This document shows positions 62,501-64,000 of a stretch of 64,000 bases of DNA, in pieces (the stretch's first letter is position 1; the number at the start of each line of letters is the position of its first letter). The translations under genes were made by a program, and so were the position numbers. The stretch is taken from assembly GCA_023079485.1 (NCBI GenBank), contig CM041090.1:32576874-32640873 (forward strand). The letters run 5' to 3'. A model generated the notes under the pieces. The model did no database searches, was not told the DNA's origin, and saw only the letters and a program-made list of their open reading frames with translations. Source of the DNA: Archilochus colubris. Taxonomy: Eukaryota; Chordata; Aves; Apodiformes; Trochilidae.

Positions 62501-63018
62501 TTTATTCTAAACTTTTTTGTAGGAACTCTTCTTTAAACTTTATGGTCTCCTGTCTACTTCAACAAACATCTGCAGAAATTTTAAATACAGGAAGTTTCAG
62601 GGAACAATGCTAATTTAGAGAAACCATGGTAAAAGTAGTATGTGAAACAAATGGGAATAATTTTCATGTTATATCATTACAGAACTTATCTAACAAAGAA
62701 CCTATTAAGTTGTACTTTTTGTTACATAAAGCAATTATTTTGTGTTTTGCAATAAGCATTCTCCCTGTTTTCATGTAGCTTGACTGTAAAAATAGATGGC
62801 CATTGACCTGGTTCATTAGAAATGTTCTGCATACATCCATGCCTTAAACAAGTGGGTATACTGCACTGGAAAGAAATAAGGAGTAAAGCACTACTACACA
62901 AAAATTCCCTCTAAGTTTAATAGTAGGTTATGGTGAACAACCAAGTGAAAAATAATTAATTCTACTTTGTGATCTACACAAGAAGAGTTCGTGTAATTCT
63001 TAAGCATAGGCTACATAC
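59565..63018 (-). other. MOK: MOK intron, 3.5 kb
   Basis: AT-rich intron without identified transposons. A slightly GC-richer patch lies near 60240-60350 and an A-rich run at 61988-62001. I see no exon or RNA gene. Confidence 0.8.
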
Positions 63019-63089
63019 CTTTTATCAACTCATAAATATTCATGTTCATAAGTTCAAATACCAGTGAAAGGGAGCCATTTCTTCTATCA
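63019..63089 (-). CDS. MOK: MOK exon, subdomain IV-V (hinge)
   Basis: Acceptor tttcatcag, donor gtatgt. It encodes (F)DRRNGSLSLVFELMNMNIYE, then LIK(G), equivalent to human MOK FDRKSGSLALICELMDMNIYELIRG (about residues 71-95). This is strand beta4-beta5 and the hinge. It is the first MOK exon in the window on the - strand. The exons before it (start codon, glycine loop, beta3 Lys, alphaC Glu) must lie beyond position 64000. Confidence 0.95.
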
Positions 63090-64000
63090 CTGATGAAACA
63101 AATAAGGAGATTTTAAGCCAGAAGTTTTGATTAGTACACAGCACAATAAGAGTAGGAAAATTCATCAGAAAAGAAAAACTACATTTTGTTTTTTAATTGA
63201 TACTTTGCCACAGAAGTTTTCCAACTTAGGGTCTGAGGTATCATAGCTTTCGTTTATACTACCCAGAGTGTCTGTTGGAAAAGTTAAGTGTACATGAAGG
63301 CATCTGAAGGTATGTTTTCTGGGCATATCACACTGATCAGTATCAAGGAATTTCCAGCAAATTAACTGATACAATCCTACAATAAAAGACAGGAAATCCA
63401 TTACACCATAAATGAAAACCTACTTAGTTAGGTCACCAGTAGTTCTATTACATGGGAATGAGTATCTGACTGAAATTTGTGTTTGCTGACAACAAGTATT
63501 ACCATGATACAGTAATACATCTGACACTTCATTTTCCATTTCACTGCCCTGCAGGGCAAACATCTTCAGGTCTTCAGTTTTTCTTATAAGATAACTGCAC
63601 TGAAGTACACCCCCTCCATTCCATTAACCCAAACAGCAAGAGGTTGAGGGTACAATCTGCAATTCAGTTTGCAGACAGACTGTGAAAGAGCTAGGCGAGC
63701 TGCCTGGCCATCTGGATTACACTTTGTTAGCAACACAGCAGCTGAAGCTGAGAATTCCAGAAATCTAAGCTGCTGACAGGATTACCAGCTTTTTATATGC
63801 TTGTAGAAAACAGGCCTGTCAGTAACAGTACCAGAACCCTGAGGAGAGGAATAAGATAGCCTGAAGACCAAGAAAAAAAATTATTTTAGAGCAGTCAGCA
63901 AGTTTTGTGTCAGACATTTGAATTGACTTATATGTCTGTTGTTGCATAGTCATGAAGCTTAATGTAGAGCCATGGAATAAATGGTGTTAAAACATCTGAT
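63090..64000 (-). other. MOK: MOK intron, incomplete at window edge
   Basis: Start of the intron that precedes the subdomain IV exon. I searched it for the expected upstream exon (LNPHPNI-like residues) and did not find it, so that exon lies outside the window. The 78-codon open frame at 63165-63401 has no kinase similarity or suitable splice phase. Confidence 0.75.

Noticed and set aside
63165..63401. 78-codon frame upstream of the MOK hinge exon
   Set aside because: It does not encode the expected MOK residues (LNPHPNI region) and has no suitable splice phase to the exon at 63019-63089.
1..64000. tRNA, rRNA, snoRNA, microRNA or CRISPR arrays
   Set aside because: I looked for cloverleaf B-box words, C/D-box pairs, regular spacer repeats and long hairpins, and saw none that I could support. 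Small RNAs could be missed without a covariance search.

Overview
The window looks like bird nuclear DNA. It is AT-rich, has long introns with little repeat content, and carries copies of CR1, the retroposon typical of birds and other sauropsids. One strong CpG island lies at about 2.0-3.3 kb. No bacterial, organellar or viral gene organisation is visible. The species cannot be named from the sequence.

Two protein genes face each other tail to tail. WDR20, the WD-repeat cofactor of the USP12/USP46 deubiquitinases, runs on the + strand. Its promoter and CpG island lie at 2.0-3.3 kb, exon 1 at 2720-2968, exon 2 at 29037-29219 after a 26 kb intron, and the large exon 3 at 34830-36107. Two alternative C-terminal ends are encoded. 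Reading through the exon 3 donor gives a stop at 36125 (575 aa), and splicing to a small terminal exon at 47270-47323 gives a 587 aa form.

MOK (MAPK/MAK/MRK-overlapping kinase, also called RAGE) runs on the - strand from the right edge. Eight exons between 63089 and about 52847 encode the protein from kinase subdomain IV (roughly human residue 72) to the C-terminal tail. All splice phases between them agree. The first exons, with the glycine loop and the ATP-binding lysine, lie beyond the right edge.

Region by region: 1-2 kb is upstream flank with no recognised gene; 2.0-3.3 kb is the CpG-island promoter and WDR20 exon 1; 3.3-29 kb is intron 1, with two CR1 scraps and short tandem duplications; 29.2-34.8 kb is intron 2, with a CR1-bearing duplicated block; 36.1-47.3 kb is 3' UTR and last intron; 47.7-52.8 kb is the convergent gap, with a few unexplained exon-like segments on the - strand; 52.8-64 kb is MOK, with a second CR1 copy in an intron.

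The WDR20-MOK neighbourhood agrees with the order I know from human 14q32 (HSP90AA1-WDR20-MOK-ZNF839). The two genes are not known to share a pathway. No new multi-gene system was found. The points most worth following up are a near-identical duplicated block shared by the WDR20 and MOK introns that contains a 13-bp microinversion; a GC-AG intron in MOK; replacement of the kinase's conserved activation-segment arginine by glutamine; the conserved dual WDR20 ends; and the unexplained exon-like segments at 49.3-51.5 kb.
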